Below are positions 44,136-53,020 of a DNA stretch of 53,114 bases, piece by piece; the stretch's first letter is position 1; each line of letters begins with the position of its first letter. The DNA is from an uncultured Methylococcaceae bacterium (GTDB taxonomy: Bacteria; Pseudomonadota; Gammaproteobacteria; Methylococcales; Methylomonadaceae): NCBI GenBank assembly GCA_903934035.1, contig CAIZMK010000094.1:1-53114 (forward strand). The letters run 5' to 3'. Under the pieces are notes generated by a model that was given only the letters and a program-made list of their open reading frames with translations, had not been told where the DNA came from and made no database searches. The position numbers were made by a program, and so were the translations under genes.

Positions 44136-45284
44136 TTACTGTAACAATCTATTTATTTTATCGACCAAAGTACCCTGACTGATAGGCTTCACTATGTAAT
44201 CTGAAGCACCGGCTTTCAAGCAATTGATCACATCGGCCTTAGTGTTATTGCCAGTTACCATGATGATAGGAATAGTGCTAAATTGCTCCATCGCTTTAAT
44301 ACGACGGGTGGCCTCTAAACCGTCAATTTCCGGCATATTCATATCCATCAAAATAAGATCGGGGCGTTGTTTACTTAATATCTTAAGTGTTTGATAGCCG
44401 CTAGTCGCTAATGTCACGTTAAAGTTTTCTTTGATAAGTGCCGCTTTGCTTAAGTCCAGTGCAAACTTATCATCATCCACCACTAAAATGGTAGGGGGTA
44501 TTTTTTGGGCTGAGTCTTTTAAAAGACGGACAGACTCAAAGTGCGGGCCAAATTGTGAACGAAATTCTTGTAACCAGGTTTTTAATTGCTTAAGTGGTTG
44601 ATTAATTTGGCTGATATGTTGAGCGATGAGGTCATGTTGGAATTTTTCTAAGAGTTGTTTGAAGCCGTTGGCATCCTTGATGTCAATAAAGGCATTAAAG
44701 TCACCGTTGTTAAGGCGCTCAAGCAATTGAGTTAGAGTGGTAGCTGCCGTTTGATTGAGTTTTAGAGTCGTTCCATCAATAGTTTCTAGGTGTTCGTGGG
44801 CTGCGCTTAGTCCCGCTTCAAATTTTGAATCTAAATTGTTTAAGTGACGAGACTGTTTGCTAAGTTCACGGTTAGCAATATAGGCTTTAGCCCTTTCTAG
44901 GGTTAACTGAGCACGATGTATGGCCATCGATAGTTGATTGTCATCAGTCACTGTGGGCCAGAATAAAACATAATCGTCAAAATGTTCTTGTTTACAAGCC
45001 TGATAGGCGAGTTCTAGTTCGTCTTTATTGCATAATAATATGCTTCTATGTGGATAACTAGTGACTTGAGTGCTCTTGTGATACAGCTCGCTATAATAGT
45101 CTTCAGCCATGGCCAGCGACTTAAAGGCAAGCACTAATATGTCGGGTTTGTTGCTATCAAAATCTCTTATCGGTGATTGAGAGCCTATTACAACAAAGAT
45201 ATCTTTATAATCTTTGTTTAGTTGCGTTTCTATAGATTGAGCATCTTTGATGTTATCAGTTGCTATCAGGATCGAGGTTGTCAT
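44136..45284 (-). CDS. Response regulator with N-terminal domain, helical middle and C-terminal receiver
   Basis: The 382-residue cytoplasmic protein ends in a well-formed receiver (about 263-382): ILVVDDDKFA, phospho-acceptor Asp314 in LILMDMNMPEIDG, Thr/Gly in MVTGN and Lys in YIVKPIS. The first 130 residues also look like a receiver-type fold (TSILIATDNIKDAQSIE, PDILVLAFKSL, SILLCNKDELE) but lack the standard Asp triad. The middle (about 140-260) is helical. There is no output domain for DNA binding, so it probably works through protein contacts. The hybrid kinase 650 bp upstream on the same strand is a plausible partner. Confidence 0.85.
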   Translation of the reverse strand: MTTSILIATDNIKDAQSIETQLNKDYKDIFVVIGSQSPIRDFDSNKPDILVLAFKSLAMAEDYYSELYHKSTQVTSYPHRSILLCNKDELELAYQACKQEHFDDYVLFWPTVTDDNQLSMAIHRAQLTLERAKAYIANRELSKQSRHLNNLDSKFEAGLSAAHEHLETIDGTTLKLNQTAATTLTQLLERLNNGDFNAFIDIKDANGFKQLLEKFQHDLIAQHISQINQPLKQLKTWLQEFRSQFGPHFESVRLLKDSAQKIPPTILVVDDDKFALDLSKAALIKENFNVTLATSGYQTLKILSKQRPDLILMDMNMPEIDGLEATRRIKAMEQFSTIPIIMVTGNNTKADVINCLKAGASDYIVKPISQGTLVDKINRLLQ

Positions 45285-45555
45285 TAAAATGTACGTTTGT
45301 TAATTAATTTTTATAAATATTTGCGATAGCCCTCGTTAATATTAAAAGCGGACATGTTATCGCTAGATATAGGTTTAGCCTAAAGTATAAATCGTTGCAA
45401 AAGTTTTGTAGTTATCTTTTAGAGTGGGTACTGAGTTTGGCTATGCAGTATACGCCTTGACGATTAAAACTAAAGCAGCTATTCACTTAGCTGCCTTTTT
45501 TAAACCCTAGTCCTTCCCATGTCATTAAGTTAAAGACTGGGGGAAAGCAAATAAT
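45285..45555. other. Intergenic stretch, no gene seen
   Basis: Likely promoter region of the 44136-45284 gene. No member of the main repeat families is recognisable before the F5 copy at 45556. Confidence 0.4.
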
Positions 45556-45665
45556 CTGTAGGGGTGACAGATTCGCCCCTACAATATGATTTCCGAGGTA
45601 TATGACTATTTATGTCACATGAACTGCCATAATGATGTTGGTTTTTATTTGTGTAGATACCTATG
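45556..45665. repeat. Repeat family F5, copy 1
   Basis: This 110-bp repeat begins with a hairpin (GTAGGGGTGACAGATTCGCC followed by CCTAC) and ends TTTTTATTTGTGTAGATACCTATG. The last 17 bp are exactly the M-element terminal repeat. It is paired with 52666-52775, with the same length and order. The M element copy 4 starts 9 bp further on. Confidence 0.7.
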
Positions 45666-45674
45666 CTTGAATAG

Positions 45675-45874
45675 CATAGGTATCTACACAAATAATTGTT
45701 AGCATACCCACGCGAGAACGATAACCTTGTGGTGAAGATCGTAGGGGTGTATTGCATACGCCCTTATAAAAACGTCTATCACATTGGTTTTTTGATGTTG
45801 GGCGAATGCAATAAGCCCCTACGGTGTTTTTTTATCGTTTCCACGCCGATAAGAAATTTGTGTAGACAACTATG
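45675..45874. mobile_element. MITE-like element M, copy 4 (inverted orientation)
   Basis: The 200-bp copy starts CATAGGTATCTACACAAATAATTG and ends GAAATTTGTGTAGACAACTATG, so its right terminal repeat has diverged. Order of arms is reversed relative to copies 1 and 2. Flanks are CTTGAATAG (45666-45674) and CTTGTGTAG (45875-45883), matching at 7 of 9 positions, consistent with an old 9-bp target duplication. Confidence 0.82.
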
Positions 45875-45935
45875 CTTGTGTAGAGAGGGCGTTATGATAT
45901 GCAAGGCTTTAATTCATTAAAGTTTAATACAGGTT

Positions 45936-48900
45936 TTATGAGTATTTGAGTAAGTTTTCTAAAGCGCTATTTACAGTAGCCACTTCTAAATTAAAAGCCT
46001 GTAAATATTCATTGAAGTCAGTGATAGTGTTACTGGATTTACTTGTAGATTCTATGTCATTGCATATATCGCCTAATCTTAGCGCTCCCATAGAACGCGC
46101 AGAAGATTTTAAAGTATGTGCCTTAAGTCCCAATTTCTTTATATCCCCAGCATCAAACTCAGCTTTTATAGCGTCAGTTAGTATTGTTAAGCTGCTATGA
46201 AAATCTTGTAGAAAGTCTTTGATAATCTCAGGGTCATCACCTACTAAGGCTGTTAAGGTGTTGATATTAATGGCCGGTAAGCTTTTAGTTTCAACTGAGC
46301 TATTATTAATGGAGTCTTGGATCAGAGGTTTATAGTTCATAGGTAGCCATTTTTCCAACATTGTTTTTAAGTCAAGTTGAGAGGAGGGTTTACGAATAAT
46401 GTCATTCATGCCAGCAGAGAGGCAGTTTTGACCTTCACTTCTTACTACGCTTGCTGTCCAAGCGATGATGATTAAGGGATCATTGGGATCTTCTTCAGCG
46501 CGTATAGTGGTTGCTAATTCATAACCATCCATAGTAGGCATGTGTAAATCTGTTAATAGTAATGGATAGCGTTCTGTGCGCCAACGATTTAAGGCTTCTA
46601 GGCCATCGGTTGCTATATCAGCAGCAAAACCCAGTATAGCCAATTGTCGCTGGATAACTTTTTGATTAGTCTTATTGTCTTCAGCCACTAAAATTAATCG
46701 GCCTTGTTCAAGAGCCTGTTCGCGTGTGGGAGGTTCAATAGTACCGCGTGTTTGATTTAGGGAGAGTGCTGATGGTTCCGCCTTCATAAGGCCTGCAGCC
46801 ATAGCAACAGCTAAAATAATACGCTGCTGGGTTATTATATTATTGTCTATATGGACTAGGCGACTATCTTCATTTTGACGTACCCGTTTGCGCCGTCCAT
46901 CTCTAATTACGACTAAGCGTATATCGACGTTTGAAGGGTGTTGGATTACTTGCTGGAATTCCTCTGGTTGTATGTCATCGTCATTAGCTATTAGCCATAT
47001 CCAAGGGCTAGCCTCAACCGGCACTGATTGCTGATAGGCAGTCGATAAATCCGGTACTAGGCTAACAATTGCCCCTGCAGATTTAAGATAGCTAGAGAAG
47101 TAGTGAGTTTGGCTTTTTAAATCACCAATGATTAAACAGTTAAGGCCTACTATTGAGGAAGGTCTATGTTCAGTATTTAGAGGGCTGTCCAATACGGTAA
47201 AAGGTAAGCGTGCGCTAAAGGTACTACCTTGGCCTAGGGTACTTTTTACATCAATACTGCCCGACATAAGTTGTACTAAATTATAAGTAATATTGAGACC
47301 TAAGCCAGTACCACCAAAACGTCGAGTGGTAGACGCATCAGCTTGAGTAAAAGGGGTAAATAGCTTGTCTAGTGTGGCTGGTTCCATGCCGATGCCATTG
47401 TCGATAACTCGGATTTCAATAATGGCCTGTTGTCCATGACGCTCAATTAATAAGGCCTCGACTGAAACCAAGCCTAAATCTGCCTTTTGGCTGGAGAATT
47501 TAATGGCGTTGTTAGTAAAGTTAACAACTATCTGACGTAAACGAGCTGCATCGCCTTGTACCAGTTCTGGTAATTCAGGATCAGTATAGATGGTTAGCGC
47601 CACGCCTTTATTAATAGCTATACGATTAAGCATGGCGGCACTTTTTTCGATAACTTCGCGCACAACAACTGGTGCTTGCTCAAGTTCTAGTTTTCCAGCT
47701 TCTATTTTTGAGAAATCCAGTACATCTTCAATAATGTCCAGTAATGAATTAGCAGAGTCTTGGATAACCTCGAGTATTTCTACTTGATAACCTTGCAGAC
47801 TGGTTTGGTGTAATACATCTAGCATACCGAGCACGCCATTCATAGGTGTACGAATTTCATGACTCATATTAGCCAAAAACTCAGATTTCGCTTTACTAGC
47901 CTGTTCGGCAGTGTCTCGAGCTGCCTCGGCTGATTGCTGGGCAGCGTCTTTTAAAAGTTCTAAAGCAAATAAGTCAGCAATTTGATTGAGTAAAGTCAAT
48001 AGTTCTGAGTTATGTAAGGGCTTGCTTGGGGTAACTAATGCGAGTACACCTAGGCAATTACCATTAGCAATAATGGGGGTAAGATAATGACCATGTGCTT
48101 CAGGATGTGAGTCACAATGACAGTGACCGATTACATTGGGTTCTTGATTCAGGGTAACCGCCACACATTGTTCATATAAGTTGCTGTTATTAAGGTTGTT
48201 AAGCTCACCTATTATAGACAGAGGGAATAAGTTGTTTAAGCTTTGGTTTTTAGAATAAATTATGCCTTTAGACAATAAATTAAAGTCTTTTAGGCTAAAT
48301 AATCTAGTGAGTACCTGCTTACCACGCTCTGATAATGGAAGAATTTGTTGCAATATCTCAGAAAAAAATAAGCGATTAGCCCGATTCTTTTGAGCTTGTT
48401 GTTGCATCAACTCATTATTGAAACGATGAGTAATGTCGCTTTGAATTTGCACATAACCTAATAGTTTACCGTCATCAGCTCGTATAGGTGTGATGCTAAT
48501 ATTAAGCCAACAATCAGTTGGGCTTGATGTGGTGCTAAACTGGTTACGCTGACTGAGTAAACGATTAGTCCAGCTATGGCCTTTAGAGAGACTCTGTCTC
48601 ATGTTAGTCAGTAGGTTGGAGTCGGCTTTCGGATGATCTAGTTTTGAGGGTTTTATGCCGATTAATGTATCGGGTTCTGCACCGGTAAACGTATAAAAAG
48701 CGGGATTAGCGTAACAGATAAGCCCTTGTAAATCTGTAATGAAGACCATATCGGTACTGGCTTCTAATGCTGTGCCAATTATGGTCAGCTGCGTTCCTTT
48801 CTTTTTAAGGCGGGTGATGTCGTGTCGGATGGATATATAGTGCTCAGGTTCGCCATTTTCATCAAACATCGGTGTAATGGTGGTAGCAACCCAATACAAA

Positions 48901-49427
48901 TGACCTAGTTTAGAGCGGTTACAAATGTCGCCTTGCCAGGCTTGACCCTTGCTAAGATTAAGCCACATATCACGCATAAACTCATCAGGATGATGACCAG
49001 ATTTAACAATTCGGTGGTTTTGTCCTAATAATTCAGTAGCACTGTAACCAGAAACCTTACAAAACAAATCATTAACATAGGTAATAGTGCCTGATAAGTC
49101 GGTAATGCTCACTAGAGCATGGTTATTGACAGCTTGTAGCAGTTGCTGATTTTCGTTTAATCGTGCAATGTTAGTGTCGTGTTGTAGTTTGAACTTGACG
49201 GCCCAGGGTCGCAAAATAAGCCACCAAGTTGGCAGTATACTGATTAAGGTAAGTCCTGCTACATCGATCAAGGTAGATTGTATGGGAATCAGCACTATGC
49301 CAAGGTTTGAAAGCATCTCTAAAAGCATCATCATCATCGCTTCTGCAAAGCCGAAAATAAACACTATGCTTAAAAGTGAATATAAGAAGGAGGTTTTAAG
49401 TGATTTTGGCGTTATAGATCGGGTCAT
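45936..49427 (-). CDS. Hybrid sensor histidine kinase (PAS-PAS-GAF-HisKA-HATPase-REC-Hpt)
   Basis: A 1163-residue inner-membrane kinase. Two membrane helices (about 13-39, 56-75) are followed by PAS domains at about 92-205 and 215-335, and a GAF-like region at about 350-490 (LNQEPNVIGHCHCDSHPEAHGHYLTP). HisKA carries His523 in SEFLANMSHEIRTPMNGVLG. The ATPase domain (about 620-750) has NFTNNAIKFS, VIDNGIGM and FGGTGLGLNI. A degenerate receiver-like segment (about 770-890) lacks the phospho-Asp. A true receiver follows at about 920-1035 (LILVAEDNKTNQ, LLLTDLHMPTMDG), then an Hpt domain with His in LKAHTLKSSARSMGAL. This is a BarA/ArcB-like phosphorelay layout; the signal is unknown. Confidence 0.92.
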   Translation of the reverse strand: MTRSITPKSLKTSFLYSLLSIVFIFGFAEAMMMMLLEMLSNLGIVLIPIQSTLIDVAGLTLISILPTWWLILRPWAVKFKLQHDTNIARLNENQQLLQAVNNHALVSITDLSGTITYVNDLFCKVSGYSATELLGQNHRIVKSGHHPDEFMRDMWLNLSKGQAWQGDICNRSKLGHLYWVATTITPMFDENGEPEHYISIRHDITRLKKKGTQLTIIGTALEASTDMVFITDLQGLICYANPAFYTFTGAEPDTLIGIKPSKLDHPKADSNLLTNMRQSLSKGHSWTNRLLSQRNQFSTTSSPTDCWLNISITPIRADDGKLLGYVQIQSDITHRFNNELMQQQAQKNRANRLFFSEILQQILPLSERGKQVLTRLFSLKDFNLLSKGIIYSKNQSLNNLFPLSIIGELNNLNNSNLYEQCVAVTLNQEPNVIGHCHCDSHPEAHGHYLTPIIANGNCLGVLALVTPSKPLHNSELLTLLNQIADLFALELLKDAAQQSAEAARDTAEQASKAKSEFLANMSHEIRTPMNGVLGMLDVLHQTSLQGYQVEILEVIQDSANSLLDIIEDVLDFSKIEAGKLELEQAPVVVREVIEKSAAMLNRIAINKGVALTIYTDPELPELVQGDAARLRQIVVNFTNNAIKFSSQKADLGLVSVEALLIERHGQQAIIEIRVIDNGIGMEPATLDKLFTPFTQADASTTRRFGGTGLGLNITYNLVQLMSGSIDVKSTLGQGSTFSARLPFTVLDSPLNTEHRPSSIVGLNCLIIGDLKSQTHYFSSYLKSAGAIVSLVPDLSTAYQQSVPVEASPWIWLIANDDDIQPEEFQQVIQHPSNVDIRLVVIRDGRRKRVRQNEDSRLVHIDNNIITQQRIILAVAMAAGLMKAEPSALSLNQTRGTIEPPTREQALEQGRLILVAEDNKTNQKVIQRQLAILGFAADIATDGLEALNRWRTERYPLLLTDLHMPTMDGYELATTIRAEEDPNDPLIIIAWTASVVRSEGQNCLSAGMNDIIRKPSSQLDLKTMLEKWLPMNYKPLIQDSINNSSVETKSLPAININTLTALVGDDPEIIKDFLQDFHSSLTILTDAIKAEFDAGDIKKLGLKAHTLKSSARSMGALRLGDICNDIESTSKSSNTITDFNEYLQAFNLEVATVNSALENLLKYS

Positions 49428-49692
49428 AGTTGACTTTATATTAATTAAAACCTCAATGCTTCATAGAGTTAGGGGGTATTTCTACTAAGCTTACTTTTAG
49501 TATATCACTTACTTGATGTGGTGTTTAATCGTAATGGTATTTAAGTTCTATAAAACTAAAGCGCACTGTATACAAAAAATCAGATTTTAAGGTATGTCGG
49601 TGTATTTAGTGGGCTTTAAAAGTAGTGAAATGAACAGAGAGGTATTATCAGCTAGAAAGACTAATAACTAATTCTAATAAATCGATACAATG

Positions 49693-49878
49693 TTAAAAAT
49701 TAAATATTTCACTGATCTTTCGTATTCTTGATTTAAGCAATTGTTCTTCATATTGAAGGCGATTAATAAGAATGGCAGATTCTAAGAATGTTTGATTTGC
49801 CTCATCACTAATAGATAAGTATTTGAAATCAAGATTGTTAGTTGTTTTGAATGTTGTATTTGAATTAGAGTTTGACAT
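49693..49878 (-). CDS. Small hypothetical protein
   Basis: A 61-residue frame with ATG, preceded by CCTAGGGATAAATC, which contains a usable ribosome-binding site (AGGGATAA). The product is Asn/Ser/Thr-rich at the start and then helical with an amphipathic pattern (ANQTFLESAILINRLQYEEQLLKSRIRKISEIF), possibly a short coiled coil. Family unknown. It lies 265 bp upstream of the hybrid kinase on the same strand and may be expressed with it. Confidence 0.5.
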   Translation of the reverse strand: MSNSNSNTTFKTTNNLDFKYLSISDEANQTFLESAILINRLQYEEQLLKSRIRKISEIFNF

Positions 49879-50032
49879 GATTTATCCCTAGGATTAATGG
49901 CTTATGTGCGAAACTCAGTTTATAGAAAAACAACGGCTTAACAATTCGTAGTAATACCTATAAGGCTTTAGCAAGACATCTTTAATCGCTAGTCATTTTA
50001 GGTGTGATAATCCGTTCAAAGTGAGTGTAGAG

Positions 50033-50280
50033 CTTAGGTATCTTCACAAGTAAATTAGCGAAATACTGGCACAATTGTAGGTCGGGTTACGCTATCGCTA
50101 ACCCGACCAACTCTTATCGGTGTAGGAACGATAAAAACATCGTAGGGGCGTATTGCATGCGCCCAACATCAAAAAACCAATGTGATAGACGTTTTTATAT
50201 AGGCGTATGCAATACGCCCCTACAAGCTATCATCACAATATTTTTGTTCATGCGTTGGAACGAAAATAATTCTGATGAAG
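50033..50280. mobile_element. MITE-like element M, copy 5 (degenerate, interrupted by a REP)
   Basis: The left end CTTAGGTATCTTCACAAG is a two-mismatch version of the M terminus. The inner GGAACGATAAAAACATCGTAGG and both GGGCGTATTGCATGCGCCC-like palindromes are clear. The right end is eroded. A complete REP palindrome, GTAGGTCGGGTTACGCTATC and onward (50078-50108), sits in the left arm and explains the greater length. The element ends about 45 bp before tex, so it may affect its promoter. Confidence 0.72.
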
Positions 50281-50322
50281 CTGTTACAATGACGCCTTTT
50301 TTGAGCCTTAAGAAGTTAAAGA

Positions 50323-52608
50323 ATGGACGTAATTAAACGCATCGCTGAAGAATTATCTGTTAATAGCAAACAAGTAAGTGCCGCCGTGGCCTTATTGGAT
50401 GAAGGGGCAACCGTGCCTTTTATTGCTCGTTATCGTAAAGAAGTCACCGGTGGCTTAGATGACACTCAGCTAAGGCAACTTGAAGAGCGCTTAATTTATT
50501 TGCGTGAACTCAATGATAGGCGCAAAACCATATTGGACAGTATTCAGTCTCAAGGCCAATTAACGGCCGCTTTAGAGTTAGCCATTAATGAAGCTGATAC
50601 CAAAACCTTGCTTGAAGATTTATATTTACCTTACAAACCTAAGCGTCGTACTAAAGCGCAGATCGCTCGTGAATCTGGTTTAGAACCGTTAGCTGATGCG
50701 ATATTAGATGATAGAAATTTAATTCCCGAGCAAATTGCAGCAGCTTATATCGATAGTGATAAAGCAGTGCCTGATATCAGCGCAGCTTTAGAAGGTGCGC
50801 GGCAGATTATTATGGAGCGTATTTCCGAAGCCGCAGAATTATTGGCTGAATTACGCGAACGAGTCTGGCAAAAAGGCGCTATTCATGCGACCGTTATTGC
50901 CGGAAAAGAACAAGCTGCTGAGAAATTTAAAGATTATTTTGATTACCAAGAAGCTATCAATAAAATCCCCTCACATCGTGCCTTAGCTTTATTTCGAGGT
51001 CGCAATGAAGATTTTTTAAGCTTAACGCTTAAGCCTGGCGTTGAGGATAAAGAAGAGCACGCCTTATGTGCTCAATTTGTCGCGCAGTACTTAAATGTTA
51101 AAGACTTGTCAAAACCCGCTGAAGCTTGGCTTGCAGAAACGGCTAGATTTGCTTGGAAAATTAAACTATTTACTCGAATCGATTTAGATCTAAAACTAAG
51201 ATTACGTGAAGCCGCTGAATTAGAAGCGATTAGGGTTTTTGCGAGTAATTTAAAAGATTTACTATTAGCCGCGCCCGCAGGCCCTAAAGCCACTATGGGT
51301 TTAGATCCCGGCATCCGCACGGGCGTTAAAGTGGCTATCGTTGATGCTACCGGTAAATTGTTGGCGACTGATACTATTTATCCTCATCCACCGCGTAAAC
51401 AATGGGATGAATCTATCGCCACTTTGGCAAAGCACATAGACCAACATCAGGTTGATTTAGTCAGTATCGGTAATGGCACAGGTTCTAGGGAAACCGATCA
51501 ATTAGTTGCTGAGGTTATGAAATATCATAACCAGCTTAAGTTTACTAAAATTACCGTCTCAGAAGCCGGTGCTTCGGTTTATTCGGCCTCTGAATTAGCA
51601 GCTAAAGAATTTCCTAACTTAGATGTGTCATTGCGCGGTGCTGTTTCAATTGCTAGACGCTTACAAGATCCGCTCGCTGAATTAGTTAAAATTGATCCTA
51701 AGGCCATAGGCGTTGGGCAGTATCAGCATGACGTGAATCAGTTTCAATTGGCCAGAGGCTTAAATGTAGTCGTTGAGGATTGCGTGAATGCCGTGGGTGT
51801 AGATGTGAACACTGCTTCGGTAGCCTTGTTAAAGCAAGTATCGGGTTTATCGGCAAGTGTGAGTGAAAATATAGTGGCTTTTCGTGATGAAAATGGCCCC
51901 TTTGCTAATCGTAAACAATTAAAGAAAGTGCCACGTTTAGGCGATAAAGCTTACGAACAAGCGGCGGGTTTTTTAAGAGTGATGAATGGTGATAATCCGC
52001 TAGATGCTTCTGCCGTGCATCCTGAAGCTTACCCAGTCGTTGAAGCAATTATCAGCAGTACCGGTAAATCTATCCGAGACTTAATCGGTCAAAGTGGTTT
52101 TATACGCACACTCAATCCCGCCCATTACACCAATGAACATTTTGGTTTACCGACAGTCACTGATATTTTGCAAGAACTAGAAAAGCCCGGTCGCGATCCT
52201 AGGCCAGAGTTTAAAAGCGTCGCTTTTAAAGCCGGTATCGAGAAAATTACCGATTTAGAGCCTGGTATGCGTTTGGATGGTGTGGTCACAAATGTGGCTA
52301 ACTTTGGTGCTTTTGTCGATATTGGCGTACATCAAGATGGTTTGGTACATATCTCACATTTATCAGATACTTTCATTAAAGATCCACGGGAAGCAGTAAA
52401 AACCGGTGATCTCGTTAAAGTTAAAGTATTAGAGGTCGATGCTTTGCGTAAGCGTATTTCTCTTTCGATGAAATCAGATGTCGATCCCTCTGAAATTAAA
52501 TCAGAACGCACTAGCACTAAACCTGTACATAAGCCTAAACAGGTAGCAGCGCCAGCACCAAACAACAGTTTAATGGCTAATGCTTTTGCAAAAGCTTTGA
52601 AAAAGTAA
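50323..52608 (+). CDS. tex: Tex family RNA-binding transcription accessory protein
   Basis: Tex binds nucleic acids and is linked to transcription and toxin-gene expression in some bacteria. The 761-residue length agrees with Tex/YhgF. The N-terminal helical part has ATVPFIARYRKEVTGGLDDTQLRQLEERL near 28-57 and LYLPYKPKRRTKAQIARESGLEPLA near 95-119. A YqgF-like nuclease-fold domain lies at about 325-460 (TMGLDPGIRTGVKVAIVD, SIGNGTGSRETDQ). Helix-hairpin-helix segments follow at about 490-560 (VEDCVNAVGVDVNTASVALL). A C-terminal S1 domain is at about 643-712 (GMRLDGVVTNVANFGAFVDIGVHQDGLVHIS), then a basic tail. Start ATG follows TTAAGAAGTTAAAGA. Confidence 0.96.
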   Translation: MDVIKRIAEELSVNSKQVSAAVALLDEGATVPFIARYRKEVTGGLDDTQLRQLEERLIYLRELNDRRKTILDSIQSQGQLTAALELAINEADTKTLLEDLYLPYKPKRRTKAQIARESGLEPLADAILDDRNLIPEQIAAAYIDSDKAVPDISAALEGARQIIMERISEAAELLAELRERVWQKGAIHATVIAGKEQAAEKFKDYFDYQEAINKIPSHRALALFRGRNEDFLSLTLKPGVEDKEEHALCAQFVAQYLNVKDLSKPAEAWLAETARFAWKIKLFTRIDLDLKLRLREAAELEAIRVFASNLKDLLLAAPAGPKATMGLDPGIRTGVKVAIVDATGKLLATDTIYPHPPRKQWDESIATLAKHIDQHQVDLVSIGNGTGSRETDQLVAEVMKYHNQLKFTKITVSEAGASVYSASELAAKEFPNLDVSLRGAVSIARRLQDPLAELVKIDPKAIGVGQYQHDVNQFQLARGLNVVVEDCVNAVGVDVNTASVALLKQVSGLSASVSENIVAFRDENGPFANRKQLKKVPRLGDKAYEQAAGFLRVMNGDNPLDASAVHPEAYPVVEAIISSTGKSIRDLIGQSGFIRTLNPAHYTNEHFGLPTVTDILQELEKPGRDPRPEFKSVAFKAGIEKITDLEPGMRLDGVVTNVANFGAFVDIGVHQDGLVHISHLSDTFIKDPREAVKTGDLVKVKVLEVDALRKRISLSMKSDVDPSEIKSERTSTKPVHKPKQVAAPAPNNSLMANAFAKALKK

Positions 52609-52627
52609 TTCTGTGAATTCTAGGGGC

Positions 52628-52643
52628 GGGTCGCGGCCTGTCC
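52628..52643. repeat. Degenerate GGTCGCGGCCTGTCC palindrome
   Basis: Diverged relative of the GTCGCGAC palindromes at 14915 and 43853, lying between tex and an F5 copy. Confidence 0.4.
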
Positions 52644-52665
52644 CTATGCATATGGTTTTTAGATG

Positions 52666-52775
52666 CTGTAGGGGCGACAGATTCGCCCCTACAGTATGAT
52701 TTCCCAAATTTATGTGTACTCATGCAAGATTGAACTGCCCGAATGATGCTGCTTTTTATTTGCGTAGATACCTAT
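52666..52775. repeat. Repeat family F5, copy 2
   Basis: 110 bp, beginning with the hairpin GTAGGGGCG-ACAGATT-CGCCCCTAC and ending TTTTTATTTGCGTAGATACCTAT, one base different from the M-type terminus. It aligns with 45556-45665 over its whole length, without length change. Confidence 0.7.
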
Positions 52776-52793
52776 ATTCTTTAGCCTTTAGGG

Positions 52794-52938
52794 CATAGGT
52801 ATCTACACAAGTTTCTTATCGGCGTGGAAACGATAAAAAAACACCGTAGGGGCGTATTGCATAAGCCCCTACGATCTTTGTCAAAAGGTTATCGTTCTTG
52901 CGTGGGAATGCTAACAATTATTTGTGTAGATACCTATG
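52794..52938. mobile_element. MITE-like element M, copy 6 (internal deletion)
   Basis: This copy is 145 bp with intact 17-bp termini. Between CGTAGGGGCGTATTGCATA and AGCCCCTACGATC the middle of the element is missing, leaving only one fused palindrome. Flanks CCTTTAGGG (52785-52793) and GCTTTAGGG (52939-52947) agree at 8 of 9 positions, a good target duplication. Confidence 0.87.
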
Positions 52939-53020
52939 GCTTTAGGGTGCAATAGGCGATAGCCGTATTGCACCTTGCTAGAGATTATTAATGGTGGCCT
53001 TTTGTCGAGTTACGCTATCT

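Noticed and set aside
45530-45920. Open frames on both strands around F5 copy 1 and M copy 4
   Set aside because: They translate repeat sequence; the amino acids follow the palindromes.
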